Assembly: GCA_022791575.1 (NCBI GenBank)
Contig: JAAVZI010000002.1
Span: forward strand, 1 to 64,000
Source of the DNA: Lachnospiraceae bacterium
Lineage (GTDB): Bacteria; Bacillota; Clostridia; Lachnospirales; Lachnospiraceae
Direction of reading: 5' to 3'
Length of the DNA stretch: 64,000 nucleotides
Shown here one piece after another: positions 36,799 through 46,228 of the stretch. The position numbers were made by a program, and so were the translations under genes. Each line of letters opens with the position of its first letter. Within the stretch, counting starts at the first letter, position 1. The notes under the pieces were generated by a model. The model made no database searches. It saw only the letters and a program-made list of their open reading frames with translations, and was not told the DNA's origin.

Positions 36799-37506
36799 AT
36801 GGGAGTACCAAATCATATAGCAATCATTCTGGATGGCAACGGAAGATGGGCCAAGCAGAGGAATATGCCAAGAAATTATGGACATGCACAGGGCGCTAAA
36901 AATGTAGAAAGAATCTGCAAAGCAGCTCATGACCGAGGAGTAAAATATCTGACCTTTTATGCATTTTCAACTGAAAACTGGGACCGTCCGCAGGAGGAAG
37001 TGGATGCATTGATGAAGCTTCTGCACAATTATATGAAGACCTGTTTGAAAACGGCGTCTAAAAATAATATGCGGGTGCGGGTCATTGGAGACATTACAAG
37101 GCTGGATACAAGTACACAAAATCGAATTCATGAATTAGAAGAAGCCTCCAAAGCATATGATGGATTAAATATGACAATTGCGATTAATTATGGCAGCAGG
37201 GATGAGATTGTCCGCGCTGTACGGACAATGGCAGAGGACGTAAAAGAAGGAAGAATTGTTCCAGAAGAGATCAGCGAAGCAATGATTTCCCGATATTTAG
37301 ATACAAAGGATCTGCCGGACCCAGATCTACTGATTCGTACCAGCGGCGAGCAGAGACTCTCAAACTATCTACTGTGGCAGTTGGCTTACGCAGAATTTTA
37401 TTTTACATCTGTACATTGGCCGGATTTTCGTAAGAAAGAGCTGGATGAAGCCATTGAATATTATCAGTCAAGAGACCGCAGATTCGGTAAGGTAAAGGAG
37501 GAATAG
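36799..37506 (+). CDS. uppS: Isoprenyl (undecaprenyl) diphosphate synthase
   Basis: Cis-prenyltransferase building the C55 lipid carrier for wall synthesis. The 235-residue protein has IAIILDGNGRWAKQR, GHAQGAKNVE, FYAFSTENWDRP, and DLLIRTSGEQRLSNYLLWQLAYAEF, all typical. GGAGG lies 7 bases before the ATG. It is two bases upstream of cdsA. Confidence 0.97.
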   Translation: MGVPNHIAIILDGNGRWAKQRNMPRNYGHAQGAKNVERICKAAHDRGVKYLTFYAFSTENWDRPQEEVDALMKLLHNYMKTCLKTASKNNMRVRVIGDITRLDTSTQNRIHELEEASKAYDGLNMTIAINYGSRDEIVRAVRTMAEDVKEGRIVPEEISEAMISRYLDTKDLPDPDLLIRTSGEQRLSNYLLWQLAYAEFYFTSVHWPDFRKKELDEAIEYYQSRDRRFGKVKEE

Positions 37507-37508
37507 AG

Positions 37509-38336
37509 ATGTTTGTAACGAGGCTGTTAAGCGGTATCGTTCTTGTTCTTCTAGCAGGAACCATAATTACCTATGGAGGACATGTCCTGCTTGCTGTGAC
37601 ATTTTTGATATCTGTGATTGGACTGACAGAACTGTTTAAGATTCTGCATGTGGAGAAAGGAATTCTGGGATTTACCGGATATATAGCTGCAGCTGGCTAT
37701 TATGGGCTGCTGTATGCAGAGAAAGAGGAATATTTTCTGCTGTACAGTTTGGCTTATTTGATGGTTGTGATGGCGGTATATGTATTGACATTTCCCAACT
37801 ATAAGACGGATCAGATATTGCTTGTGTACTTTGGTTTTTTCTATGTAGTAGTGATGCTGGCTCACTTGTATAAGACCAGGATGCTCGAAGGTGGATTGTA
37901 TATTGTCTGGCTTATTTTCTTGTGTTCTTGGGTATGTGATACCTGTGCCTATTGTGTGGGAATGCTCTGTAATAAGTTCATTGGAACCCATAAACTGGCG
38001 CCGAAGCTGAGCCCGAAGAAATCAATAGAAGGAGCCATAGGAGGCGTTGTTGGTTCTGTACTGCTGGGAATGCTCTATGGCTATCTGGCAGGAGATCAAT
38101 TAAACGGAATAGAGAATCCAGTTGTCAGCCTTGCTATAATCTGCGGAGCAGGCGCAGTGATTTCACAGATTGGGGATTTGGCGGCCTCTGCAATTAAGCG
38201 GAATTATGAGATTAAGGATTATGGGAAACTGATTCCGGGCCATGGCGGCATTCTGGACCGATTTGACAGTGTGATATTTACCGCGCCGGTGATTTATTTT
38301 CTGGCAGATATGTTTTTGCGTGTATCTGTCAAATAG
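37509..38336 (+). CDS. cdsA: Phosphatidate cytidylyltransferase
   Basis: Membrane enzyme making CDP-diacylglycerol from phosphatidate and CTP. The 275-residue protein has about seven hydrophobic segments and the C-terminal family signature KDYGKLIPGHGGILDRFDSVIF. SPKKSIEGAIGG is also visible. It lies between uppS and dxr. Confidence 0.96.
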   Translation: MFVTRLLSGIVLVLLAGTIITYGGHVLLAVTFLISVIGLTELFKILHVEKGILGFTGYIAAAGYYGLLYAEKEEYFLLYSLAYLMVVMAVYVLTFPNYKTDQILLVYFGFFYVVVMLAHLYKTRMLEGGLYIVWLIFLCSWVCDTCAYCVGMLCNKFIGTHKLAPKLSPKKSIEGAIGGVVGSVLLGMLYGYLAGDQLNGIENPVVSLAIICGAGAVISQIGDLAASAIKRNYEIKDYGKLIPGHGGILDRFDSVIFTAPVIYFLADMFLRVSVK

Positions 38337-38360
38337 GCAGTAATAGAAATGGAGACGGAA

Positions 38361-39503
38361 ATGAGAAAGATAGCAATATTAGGTTCGACAGGATCAATAG
38401 GAACCCAGACGCTGGAAGTGGCAAGAGAGCAAGGCGATCTAGAGATTACAGCTCTGGCAGCTCATAGTAATATTAAGCTGCTGGAACAGCAGATTCGGGA
38501 ATTTAAGCCCCGTCTGGCAGCCGTCTGGGATGAAAAAAAGGCACAAGAGTTAAGAACAAATGTTCGAGATATGAATGTCCGTATTGTCTCAGGTATGGAA
38601 GGATTGATAGAAGCAGCAACAGAAGAGGAAGCGAAGACTGTTGTGACGGCCGTTGTCGGTATGATTGGCATACGTCCCACCATTGCTGCGATTCAATCCG
38701 GCAAACAGATCGCTCTTGCCAATAAGGAAACATTGGTGACGGCAGGGCATATTATTATAGATCTGGCAGAAAAATGCGGGGTCTCCATACTTCCGGTAGA
38801 CAGTGAGCATAGCGCGGTATTCCAGTCTTTGAACGGAGAATCCAGAAGACGGGTGGAGAAGATTCTTCTAACTGCTTCTGGAGGGCCGTTTCGTACTTGG
38901 AACAAAGAACAGATGCGAACGGTTCGTCCTGAAGATGCGCTAAAGCATCCGAACTGGGAAATGGGACGTAAGATTACCATTGATTCAGCAACGATGGTAA
39001 ATAAAGGTCTGGAGGTTATGGAGGCCAGATGGCTGTTTCAAGTAAAGCCGGAGCAGATTCAGGTTGTGGTGCATCCGCAGAGTGTCATTCATTCTATGGT
39101 ACAGTATGAGGATGGAGCTATTATGGCTCAGTTGGGAGTGCCGGATATGAAACTGCCGATTCAATATGCTCTTTATTATCCAGACAGAAGACCAATGTCA
39201 GGGGAACGGCTGAACTTCTTTCAGCTGGGCCAGATGACCTTTGAAGAGCCGGATCTGGAACGATTTCAGGGACTGAAGCTGGCATTTCGGGCAATGAAGG
39301 CAGGCGGCAGTATGCCTACCGTATATAATGCGGCGAATGAACTGGCAGTGCAGCGTTTCCTAGAGGGAAAGATTGCATTTATGCAGATTCCTGAAATCAT
39401 TCAGGCTTGTATGGAAGAACATACAACCATTCAGAATCCAGGTGTGGAACAGATTTTAGAGGCAGAACAAGAAGCCTATGAAAGAATAGAAGGCAGGTGG
39501 TAA
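38361..39503 (+). CDS. dxr: 1-deoxy-D-xylulose-5-phosphate reductoisomerase
   Basis: Second step of the MEP isoprenoid pathway. The 380-residue protein has the NADPH motif LGSTGSIGTQTLE, the metal/substrate site LPVDSEHSAVFQ, LTASGGPFR and TIDSATMVNKGLEVMEA. I chose the ATG at 38361 (MRKIAIL), which has GGAGA upstream; an ATG four codons earlier is possible. Confidence 0.97.
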   Translation: MRKIAILGSTGSIGTQTLEVAREQGDLEITALAAHSNIKLLEQQIREFKPRLAAVWDEKKAQELRTNVRDMNVRIVSGMEGLIEAATEEEAKTVVTAVVGMIGIRPTIAAIQSGKQIALANKETLVTAGHIIIDLAEKCGVSILPVDSEHSAVFQSLNGESRRRVEKILLTASGGPFRTWNKEQMRTVRPEDALKHPNWEMGRKITIDSATMVNKGLEVMEARWLFQVKPEQIQVVVHPQSVIHSMVQYEDGAIMAQLGVPDMKLPIQYALYYPDRRPMSGERLNFFQLGQMTFEEPDLERFQGLKLAFRAMKAGGSMPTVYNAANELAVQRFLEGKIAFMQIPEIIQACMEEHTTIQNPGVEQILEAEQEAYERIEGRW

Positions 39504-39504
39504 G

Positions 39505-40554
39505 GTGAAAATTGTAATTGCAGTTATTATTTTTAGTCTGATTATATTGATACATGAATTTGGACATTTCCTGCTGGCAAAAAAGAATGGAATCTGTGTA
39601 TTGGAGTTTTCTCTGGGATTGGGTCCTAAGCTTTGGGGCTTCCAAAAAGGAGAGACCTTCTATTGCATTAAGGCGCTGCCCTTTGGCGGTGAATGCCGAA
39701 TGTTGGGAGAAGATGAGGATGAACAGGCCGAAAATGCATTTGGCAAGAAGCCGGTTTGGGGAAGAATCTCAGTAATTGCAGCAGGTCCGATATTTAATTT
39801 TATCCTAGCATTTTTGCTGGCTGTGATTGTAATCAGCATTGATGGATTTGACAGATCCGAAGTCCGCAAAATCATTGAAGTAGATGGGGCAGCTCCTTTG
39901 ACAGAGGCTGGCATCGAAGAAGGAGATGTGATTACGAAGATTAATGGTTCCACGATACATTTAAGTCGTGAGATCTATATGTATCTGCAGCTGAATAATA
40001 GCAAAGAGGAATTGCAGGTCACTTATGAGCACAACGGAGAGAAAAAGGAGACAGTTGTTACTCCCAGAAAAGATCAGGAAACAGGACGTTATATGATTGG
40101 AATTACCGGATTCGGAATAAAAGAAAAGGGGAATCCGCTGGAAATATTGCAATACAGTGTTTACGAAGTCCGATACTGGATTGTCACTACCTTTAAAAGT
40201 CTGGGAATGCTTTTTAGCGGACAGCTGGGAGTAAAGGATTTATCTGGGCCCGTAGGCATAGTAGATGTGATTGGGGAGACGTATGAATCGGCCAGAGAAG
40301 TCAGTTATAAGGCGGTATTTTTAAGTATGATGAATATGGCCATTCTGCTGACTGCGAATTTAGGTGTAATGAATCTTCTGCCGCTGCCGGCATTAGATGG
40401 AGGCCGGCTGGTATTTCTCTTAATTGAGGCAATTACGAAGCGCAGGGTATCCACGAAGATTGAGGCCGTTGTGCATTTTGTCGGCCTGATGCTGTTGTTT
40501 GGCTTGATGATTTTTGTAATGTTTAATGATGTAATGAGGATATTTACCGGCTGA
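39505..40554 (+). CDS. rseP: Site-2 zinc metalloprotease RseP
   Basis: Intramembrane protease. The 349-residue protein shows the HEFGH zinc motif (LIHEFGHFLLAKK near 12-24), a PDZ domain in the middle (EAGIEEGDVITKINGS) and the second membrane motif NLLPLPALDGGRL. It starts with GTG at 39505, one base after the dxr stop. ispG usually follows in related genomes but is absent; the run ends at a hairpin terminator. Confidence 0.95.
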   Translation: MKIVIAVIIFSLIILIHEFGHFLLAKKNGICVLEFSLGLGPKLWGFQKGETFYCIKALPFGGECRMLGEDEDEQAENAFGKKPVWGRISVIAAGPIFNFILAFLLAVIVISIDGFDRSEVRKIIEVDGAAPLTEAGIEEGDVITKINGSTIHLSREIYMYLQLNNSKEELQVTYEHNGEKKETVVTPRKDQETGRYMIGITGFGIKEKGNPLEILQYSVYEVRYWIVTTFKSLGMLFSGQLGVKDLSGPVGIVDVIGETYESAREVSYKAVFLSMMNMAILLTANLGVMNLLPLPALDGGRLVFLLIEAITKRRVSTKIEAVVHFVGLMLLFGLMIFVMFNDVMRIFTG

Positions 40555-40617
40555 TCGGTGAAGTGGGTGTATTAAAACAGCCATAGCGTGAATAAAATTT
40601 CTAACATACTCTAGCTG

Positions 40618-40675
40618 AAAAGCATTTTATAATGGGAACGTACGGCGTTTGCCATTATAGAATGCTTTATTTATT
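40618..40675 (+). terminator. Long-stem terminator after rseP
   Basis: AAAGCATTTTATAATGG (40618-40634) pairs with CCATTATAGAATGCTTT (40652-40668), 17 bp with one mismatch, then TATTTATT. It closes the frr-to-rseP group before the sugar cluster. The rest of 40555-40796 shows no gene. Confidence 0.8.
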
Positions 40676-40796
40676 CCGCACAAAATGTCCAAGAAATGGT
40701 TGAAATTTTCTATAAATAATTTATAATAAAAGTAGTGGGTATTTCATGCCCAAAATGGCATTGCTGCCAGTACGAATAAAAAATGGAGGACAGGAA

Positions 40797-42206
40797 ATGA
40801 AGAAAATTAAAATCGGTTTTGCACCAACAAGAAGAAGTATTTTCAGTGCCCCGGATGCGATTAAGTTCAGCAACCTGACAAGGGACAAGTTAAACGAACT
40901 GGGCGTAGAGTTCGTGGATATTAAGGACATCAACGAGGAGGGCCTGCTGTACGACGACGCCGAGCGCATCAAAATCGCTGCCAAATTCAAAGCAGAAGGC
41001 GTTGACGGCCTATTCTTCCCGCACTGCAACTTCGGCACCGAATACGAAGTCGCAAGACTGGCCAAAGAGCTGAATGTACCCGTACTTCTCTGGGGACCAA
41101 GAGACGAGCGCCCAGACGAGAACGGAATCCGCCTGCGCGACAGCCAGTGCGGCCTATTTGCGACCGGCAAGGTGTTGCGGAGGTTCCGCGTTCCATTTAC
41201 CTATCTGACCAACTGCCGCTTAGACGACCCTGAATTCGCACGGGGTATCAAAGATTTCTTAGCTGTCTGCAATGTAGTCAAAGTATTCCGCAACACAAGA
41301 ATTTTACAGATCGCCCCCAGGCCTTTTGACTTCTGGTCAACGATGTGCAACGAAGGCGAACTGCTAGAGCGCTTCAACATCCAGCTTGCGCCGATTCCAA
41401 TGCCGGAGCTGACCGAGGCGATTAAGAAAGCCAAAGAAGAAGGCGTAGAAGTAAACCATGTCGTACAATACTGCCGCGACAACATGTGCGTCAACGTACC
41501 AGGCAATGAAGACGAAGTTCTGGAAAATGTAGCCGCTCTCAAAGTAGCTATGAAGAGCCTGGCTGCAAAATACGGCTGCAACGCGATTGCCATCCAGTGC
41601 TGGAACGCTCTGCAGGGTGAAATCGGCATTATGCCTTGCGCTGCCAACTCCCTGCTCAACGAAGAGGGCATTCCGGTTGTCTGCGAGACCGATATTCACG
41701 GCGCAATTACAGCAGTCATGGTAGAAGCAGCGACCTTAGACGACACCCGCTCCTTCTTCGCCGACTGGACCGTACGCCACCCAGACAATGAAAACGGTGA
41801 GCTGCTGCAGCACTGCGGCCCATGGCCGATTTCCGTAGCCAAAGACAAACCGACCATTGAAAAACCGCTGGTATTCGACTATCCAGGCTCCGTGGCAGCA
41901 GAGGCCAAGCACGGCGATATGACGCTGGCCCGTTTTGACGGAGATAACGGCGAATACTCCCTGCTGCTCGGCAATGCAAAAGGAATCGAAGGTCCATACA
42001 CAAAGGGAACATATGTTTGGGTGGAGGTAGACAACTTAAAACGATTAGAGGACAAATTAGTATGCGGTCCGTACATCCACCACTGCGTAGGCATTCACAA
42101 AGACGTCGTGCCAGTTCTGTACGAAGCATGCAAATACATAGGCGTTGCGCCGGACCTGTATGATCCGATCGAGGAAGAGGTAAAAGCATATATCCGCGGT
42201 GAGTAA
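40797..42206 (+). CDS. L-fucose/L-arabinose isomerase-type protein
   Basis: 469 residues resembling sugar isomerases of the L-fucose/arabinose family: KIGFAPTRRSIFS, FPHCNFGTEYEVARLAKELNVPVLLWGPRDERP, NAIAIQCWNALQGEIGIMPCAANSLLNEEGIPVVCETDIHGA and LQHCGPWP. The E/D and H residues in those segments would bind the catalytic metal. The substrate cannot be read from sequence. It starts a four-gene cluster with a split transketolase and an FGGY kinase. The first 20 codons are average but the gene then turns C-ending (for example GAC, GCC, AAC, CGC), unlike the upstream genes. GGAGG precedes the ATG. Confidence 0.8.
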   Translation: MKKIKIGFAPTRRSIFSAPDAIKFSNLTRDKLNELGVEFVDIKDINEEGLLYDDAERIKIAAKFKAEGVDGLFFPHCNFGTEYEVARLAKELNVPVLLWGPRDERPDENGIRLRDSQCGLFATGKVLRRFRVPFTYLTNCRLDDPEFARGIKDFLAVCNVVKVFRNTRILQIAPRPFDFWSTMCNEGELLERFNIQLAPIPMPELTEAIKKAKEEGVEVNHVVQYCRDNMCVNVPGNEDEVLENVAALKVAMKSLAAKYGCNAIAIQCWNALQGEIGIMPCAANSLLNEEGIPVVCETDIHGAITAVMVEAATLDDTRSFFADWTVRHPDNENGELLQHCGPWPISVAKDKPTIEKPLVFDYPGSVAAEAKHGDMTLARFDGDNGEYSLLLGNAKGIEGPYTKGTYVWVEVDNLKRLEDKLVCGPYIHHCVGIHKDVVPVLYEACKYIGVAPDLYDPIEEEVKAYIRGE

Positions 42207-42253
42207 GCCTGCCCGCCGAAAAGAACGGCATACAAGATAGAATGGAGGAAAAC

Positions 42254-43087
42254 ATGGAAAATTTAACAGCATTTTCATTTGATTTGCGCAAAAAAGTAGT
42301 GGAAATGATAAGAGAAGGCGGAGGCGGCCATATTGGCGGCGATATGAGCGTGATTGATATTTTAATCACTCTCTATTTCAAACAGATGAACATCAGCCCG
42401 CAAAATATGGACGATCCAGACCGTGACCGTTTCGTGCTGAGCAAAGGCCACTCCGTAGAAGCCTATTATGCAGTCTTAGCGGCCAAAGGCTTCTTCCCCA
42501 TGGAAGAGGTCATTGCCAATTTCTCAAAATTCGGTTCCAAATACATCGGGCACCCGAACAACAAACTGCCCGGAATCGAGATGAACTCCGGTTCCTTAGG
42601 ACATGGCCTGCCAGTCTGTATCGGCATGGCTTTAGCCGGCAAAATGGACAAAAAAGATTACCGCGTCTATACGGTTATGGGCGACGGAGAACTTGCGGAA
42701 GGCTCCGTATGGGAAGGCGCCATGGCGGCCGGACACTACAAGCTTGACAACCTCTGCGCAGTCATCGACCGCAACCGCCTGCAGATCTCAGGCTGTACCG
42801 AAGACGTAATGGCGCACGACTCACAAATCGAGCGTTGGAAGAGCTTTGGCTGGCACGTGGTAAATGTGGAAAACGGCAATTCCATTGAACAGTTAAATGC
42901 AGCATTTGACGAAGCAAAAGCAGCCAAGGGCCAACCGACGTTAGTTCTGGCTAACACAACCAAAGGCTTTGGCTCCTCCGTGATGGAGAATAAGGCGGGC
43001 TGGCACCACCACGTTCCGTCAGAAGAAGAATATACACAGATTATGGCGGATTTGGATGCGAGAAAGGAGGCGGCCTTACATGAGTAA
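42254..43087 (+). CDS. Transketolase, N-terminal subunit
   Basis: 277 residues, the thiamine-diphosphate-binding half of a split transketolase: GGGGHIGGDMSVIDIL, LSKGHSVEAYYAVL, LGHGLPVCIGMALAGK and the TPP motif GDGELAEGSVWEGAMAAGHYKLDNLCAVIDRN. It needs the C-terminal partner encoded next, which overlaps it by 8 bp. I chose the ATG at 42254 because ATGGAGG just upstream gives the ribosome site. Confidence 0.9.
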   Translation: MENLTAFSFDLRKKVVEMIREGGGGHIGGDMSVIDILITLYFKQMNISPQNMDDPDRDRFVLSKGHSVEAYYAVLAAKGFFPMEEVIANFSKFGSKYIGHPNNKLPGIEMNSGSLGHGLPVCIGMALAGKMDKKDYRVYTVMGDGELAEGSVWEGAMAAGHYKLDNLCAVIDRNRLQISGCTEDVMAHDSQIERWKSFGWHVVNVENGNSIEQLNAAFDEAKAAKGQPTLVLANTTKGFGSSVMENKAGWHHHVPSEEEYTQIMADLDARKEAALHE

Positions 43088-44015
43088 TAAAATTCCCAAC
43101 AGACAGGCGATCTGCGAGGTGTTGATGGACAAAGTCCAGACCGACAAAGATATTGTAGTACTATGCAGCGATTCTAGGGGAAGCGCTTCTATGACGCCGT
43201 TTGCCGACGCATTTCCAGACAATTTTATCGAGGTAGGAATCGCCGAGCAGAACCTGGTCAGCATTTCCGCAGGACTCGCAAAATGCGGCAAAAAGCCATT
43301 TGCGGCTTCTCCGGCTTGTTTCCTTTCCACCAGAAGCTACGAACAGGCAAAGGTAGACTGCGCCTATTCCAATACCAACGTCACTTTGATCGGTATCAGC
43401 GGCGGAATCAGCTACGGCGCGCTGGGTATGAGCCATCATTCGGCACAGGACATTGCAGCTATGTCAGCCATTCCGAATATGCGCGTTTATCTGCCGAGCG
43501 ACCGTCATCAGACCAAACATTTGATCGAAGCGTTGCTAAAGGACGATAAGCCCGCCTATATCCGTGTCGGACGAAATCCGGTCGAAGACATTTACACCGA
43601 GGAAGACTGCCCGTTTACCATGGACCAGGCTACGGTATTGTGCGAGGGAACGGACGTAGCGCTGATCGCCTGCGGCGAAATGGTTAAGCCGGCCAAGGAT
43701 GCAGCCAAGCTGCTGAACGAACAGGGAATCTCAGCCACAGTGCTTGACATGTACTGCGTCAAACCACTTGATAAACAAGCCATTGTAAAGGCGGCTCAAA
43801 ATGCGAAAGTCGTTCTGACGATTGAGGAACATGCCCCGTTTGGCGGCCTTGGTTCCATGGTTAGTCAGGTGGTGGGAGAAGAGTGTCCAAGAACGGTAGT
43901 CAATCTTGCGCTGCCGGATGCACCGGTGATTACTGGTACGTCCAAGGAAGTATTTGACCATTATGGATTAAATGCAGAAGGCATTGCCAAGAAAGCGGCC
44001 GAGCTGGTAAAATAA
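43080..44015 (+). CDS. Transketolase, C-terminal subunit
   Basis: 311 residues with the pyrimidine-binding domain (DSRGSASMTPFADAFPDNFIEVGIAEQNLVSISAGLAKCGKKPFAAS, with the conserved IAEQ Glu) and the C-terminal transketolase domain. It starts at ATG 43080, after AAGGAGG inside the preceding gene, so the subunits are translated in step. The sugar-phosphate substrate is not known; cluster context suggests one made by the neighbouring kinase. Confidence 0.9.
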   Translation: MSNKIPNRQAICEVLMDKVQTDKDIVVLCSDSRGSASMTPFADAFPDNFIEVGIAEQNLVSISAGLAKCGKKPFAASPACFLSTRSYEQAKVDCAYSNTNVTLIGISGGISYGALGMSHHSAQDIAAMSAIPNMRVYLPSDRHQTKHLIEALLKDDKPAYIRVGRNPVEDIYTEEDCPFTMDQATVLCEGTDVALIACGEMVKPAKDAAKLLNEQGISATVLDMYCVKPLDKQAIVKAAQNAKVVLTIEEHAPFGGLGSMVSQVVGEECPRTVVNLALPDAPVITGTSKEVFDHYGLNAEGIAKKAAELVK

Positions 44016-44124
44016 TACCTCAATCGTTCAGGATCACGGCGCTATTTTGGAGAAAGGTGTCATGAACGATAACAGAGAGTCTGAAACATAACTCAAATGC
44101 AGGCAATAAAACAGGAGATGACCT

Positions 44125-45618
44125 ATGGCAAAACAATATATACTGGGTGTGGATCAGAGCACCCAGGGAACCAAGGCGCTGCTCTTTAACGCAGAGGGCG
44201 ACTTAATCTGCCGTGCGGACCTGCCGCACGAGCAGATTATCAATGAAAAAGGCTGGGTGGAACATAACCCGCTGGAAATCTATAACAATACCATTGCAGT
44301 GGTCAAAGCAGTGGTAGATAAGGCAGGTATTGATAAAAATGAAATTGCCGGACTGGGAATCAGCAACCAGCGCGAAACTGCCGTTGTATGGAACAGGGAA
44401 ACCGGCGAGCCCGTATACAATGCAATTGTTTGGCAGTGTGCCAGAGGGGAAGCCATCTGCCAGCGAATCGTCAGAGAGCATGCAGATACGGCCAAAATGG
44501 TGCAGGCACATACCGGCCTGCAGTTATCCCCTTACTTTTCCGCGGCCAAAATTGCCTGGGTACTCGAACAGGTGGAGGGAGCGAAAGAGTTAGCGGAGTC
44601 TAACCGTATCTGCCACGGCACGGTGGATAGCTGGCTGGTCTATAAACTAACCGGCGGCAGTGTCTATAAAACCGACTATTCCAACGCTTCCCGGACGCAG
44701 ATGTACGACGTGCGCCATTTGCAGTGGGATGAGGAGGTCTGCGGTTTATTCGGAATTGATACCAAGAACCTGGCCGAAGTCTGTGACTCCGATTCGCTCT
44801 TTGGAGAGACCGATTTTGACGGCTATCTGGAAGAGAAAATCCCCATTCACGCGGTTCTGGGCGATTCCCACGGCGCTTTATTCGGGCAGGGCTGTTTAAA
44901 GCCGGGCATGACTAAGGCGACCTACGGAACCGGTTCCTCGGTCATGATGAATATCGGAGAAAAGCCGGTCTTCAGCAGCAAGGGTGTAGTGACTTCACTG
45001 GCCTGGGGCATGGGCGGCAAAGTCAATTATGTCCTGGAGGGAAATATCAACTACACGGGAGCGGTCATTAGCTGGCTGCAAAAGGATCTGAAGCTGATTT
45101 CCTCGGCAAAAGAGAGCCAACAGCTGGCCGAATCCGCCAATCCTGCCGATAAAACTTACCTGGTTCCGGCATTTACCGGCCTGGGCGCCCCTTATTGGGA
45201 CAGCAATGCAACCGGAATCATCAGCGGCATGACCCGCACAACCGGACAGGCAGAGCTGGTACGGGCGGCGCTGGATTGTATCGCCTACCAGATTACCGAT
45301 ATTGTCAAAGTAATGGGAGAGGACGCAGGCGTTGCTTTGGAAGAGCTGCGTGTAGACGGCGGCCCAACCAGAAATGGCTATTTAATGCAGTTCCAGAGTG
45401 ATATGCTTGGAATACCGGTACAGGTTCCAGACGCAGAAGAATTATCCGGTATCGGCGCAGCCTATGCAGCCGGCTTGGCGCTGCACATTTACAATAAAGA
45501 ACGTGTGTTCGAAAGAATGAGCCGCAGACGTTTTGATAAACAAATGCCCGACGACCTGCAGCAGCAAAAATACCAGGGCTGGAAAGAGGCCGTGCAGATG
45601 GTGCTGACGGAGAAGTAA
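44125..45618 (+). CDS. FGGY-family carbohydrate kinase, glycerol-kinase-like
   Basis: 497 residues of the FGGY/ribokinase-actin fold. Visible are YILGVDQSTQGTKALLF, ISNQRETAVVW, VPAFTGLGAPYWDSNATGIISGMTR and VDGGPTRNGYLMQFQSDMLG. The glycerol kinase landmarks are close, but the Ser/Thr and Gln use differ enough, and the sugar neighbours argue for another substrate. It would phosphorylate the ketose made by the isomerase at 40797. It lies 109 bp after the transketolase pair, and it shares the cluster's C-ending codon bias. Confidence 0.85.
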   Translation: MAKQYILGVDQSTQGTKALLFNAEGDLICRADLPHEQIINEKGWVEHNPLEIYNNTIAVVKAVVDKAGIDKNEIAGLGISNQRETAVVWNRETGEPVYNAIVWQCARGEAICQRIVREHADTAKMVQAHTGLQLSPYFSAAKIAWVLEQVEGAKELAESNRICHGTVDSWLVYKLTGGSVYKTDYSNASRTQMYDVRHLQWDEEVCGLFGIDTKNLAEVCDSDSLFGETDFDGYLEEKIPIHAVLGDSHGALFGQGCLKPGMTKATYGTGSSVMMNIGEKPVFSSKGVVTSLAWGMGGKVNYVLEGNINYTGAVISWLQKDLKLISSAKESQQLAESANPADKTYLVPAFTGLGAPYWDSNATGIISGMTRTTGQAELVRAALDCIAYQITDIVKVMGEDAGVALEELRVDGGPTRNGYLMQFQSDMLGIPVQVPDAEELSGIGAAYAAGLALHIYNKERVFERMSRRRFDKQMPDDLQQQKYQGWKEAVQMVLTEK

Positions 45619-45680
45619 ACATTGTATTGCATAAGTATGATCAGAATTTAGGTGAATCGCAGCATTCATGTGGAATGAAA

Positions 45681-45722
45681 GCGACGGGTTTGAACAATCA
45701 GTTGATGATCAATTGCAAATAG
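45681..45722. repeat. Possible deletion remnant of the palindromic repeat
   Basis: GCGACGGGTTTGAACAAT followed by CAATTGCAAATAG matches the flank and inner arm of a short-form copy with the middle lost. Short and uncertain. Confidence 0.35.
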
Positions 45723-45741
45723 TAAGAATAGTGATAAATAG

Positions 45742-45885
45742 CAGGTGATTGCAAAAGTCTGAATTAAGGTGACGATTTTAGACAAAACATACAAAAACGC
45801 CGGTCAAAAACGTTTTAAATTCGCTCTGTTTTTGTATGTCTTGCCTAAAATCTGGTTGTTAATACGAGTTTTGTATTGATTCATT
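45742..45885 (-). repeat. Palindromic repeat copy F (short form)
   Basis: The central stem is GACAAAACATACAAAAAC / GTTTTTGTATGTCTTGCC, paired except for one position, around CCGGTCAAAAACGTTTT. The left end (AGGTGATTGCAAAAGTCT) is recognisable, while the right end is degenerate, so its limit is approximate. It lies between the FGGY kinase and copy G. Confidence 0.75.
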
Positions 45886-46008
45886 AAATTTCGGGTGTGA
45901 AAAGGTTTTCTTATTCGAATTAGATACAATCTGTTTTCTGGTAAGCGGTTACAATGCACATATACTTGTGTTGAGTTTTTAAAGAGGCAATTGCTGCCCT
46001 GCTCTACA

Positions 46009-46150
46009 TAGACTGTTGCGAAACGCGTACTTCACAGTCAGGGTTTGGGCAATGGATACAAAAATGCAGCGAATTCAAAACGTTTTTGAGCGGAATTTTT
46101 GTATCCATTGTCCAAATCCGTCGCCCAAATACGACCAAGGCAATTACCTA
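46009..46150 (+). repeat. Palindromic repeat copy G (short form, 142 bp)
   Basis: TAGACTGTTGCG starts it and GGCAATTACCTA ends it. The central stem is GGCAATGGATACAAAAAT / ATTTTTGTATCCATTGTC, with the variable GG/CC pair kept complementary. The side hairpin is ACGCGTACTTCACAGTCAG-like and partly degenerate. No clear flanking duplication. Confidence 0.85.
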
Positions 46151-46228
46151 ATTCGAGTAAAGTACCAAAAGATCATTTTATTTAGATGAGATATAATTTA
46201 ACAAATCATGTAAAGAGGAGAAATTAAT

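Noticed and set aside
41716-42369. Minus-strand open frame of 217 codons over the isomerase and transketolase genes
   Set aside because: A GC3-driven shadow; the product is Arg/Cys/Pro-rich and meets no family.
44125-45618. Calling the FGGY kinase a plain glycerol kinase glpK
   Set aside because: The motifs are close, but it lies in a sugar isomerase-transketolase cluster without glpF or glpD, so the substrate is left open.
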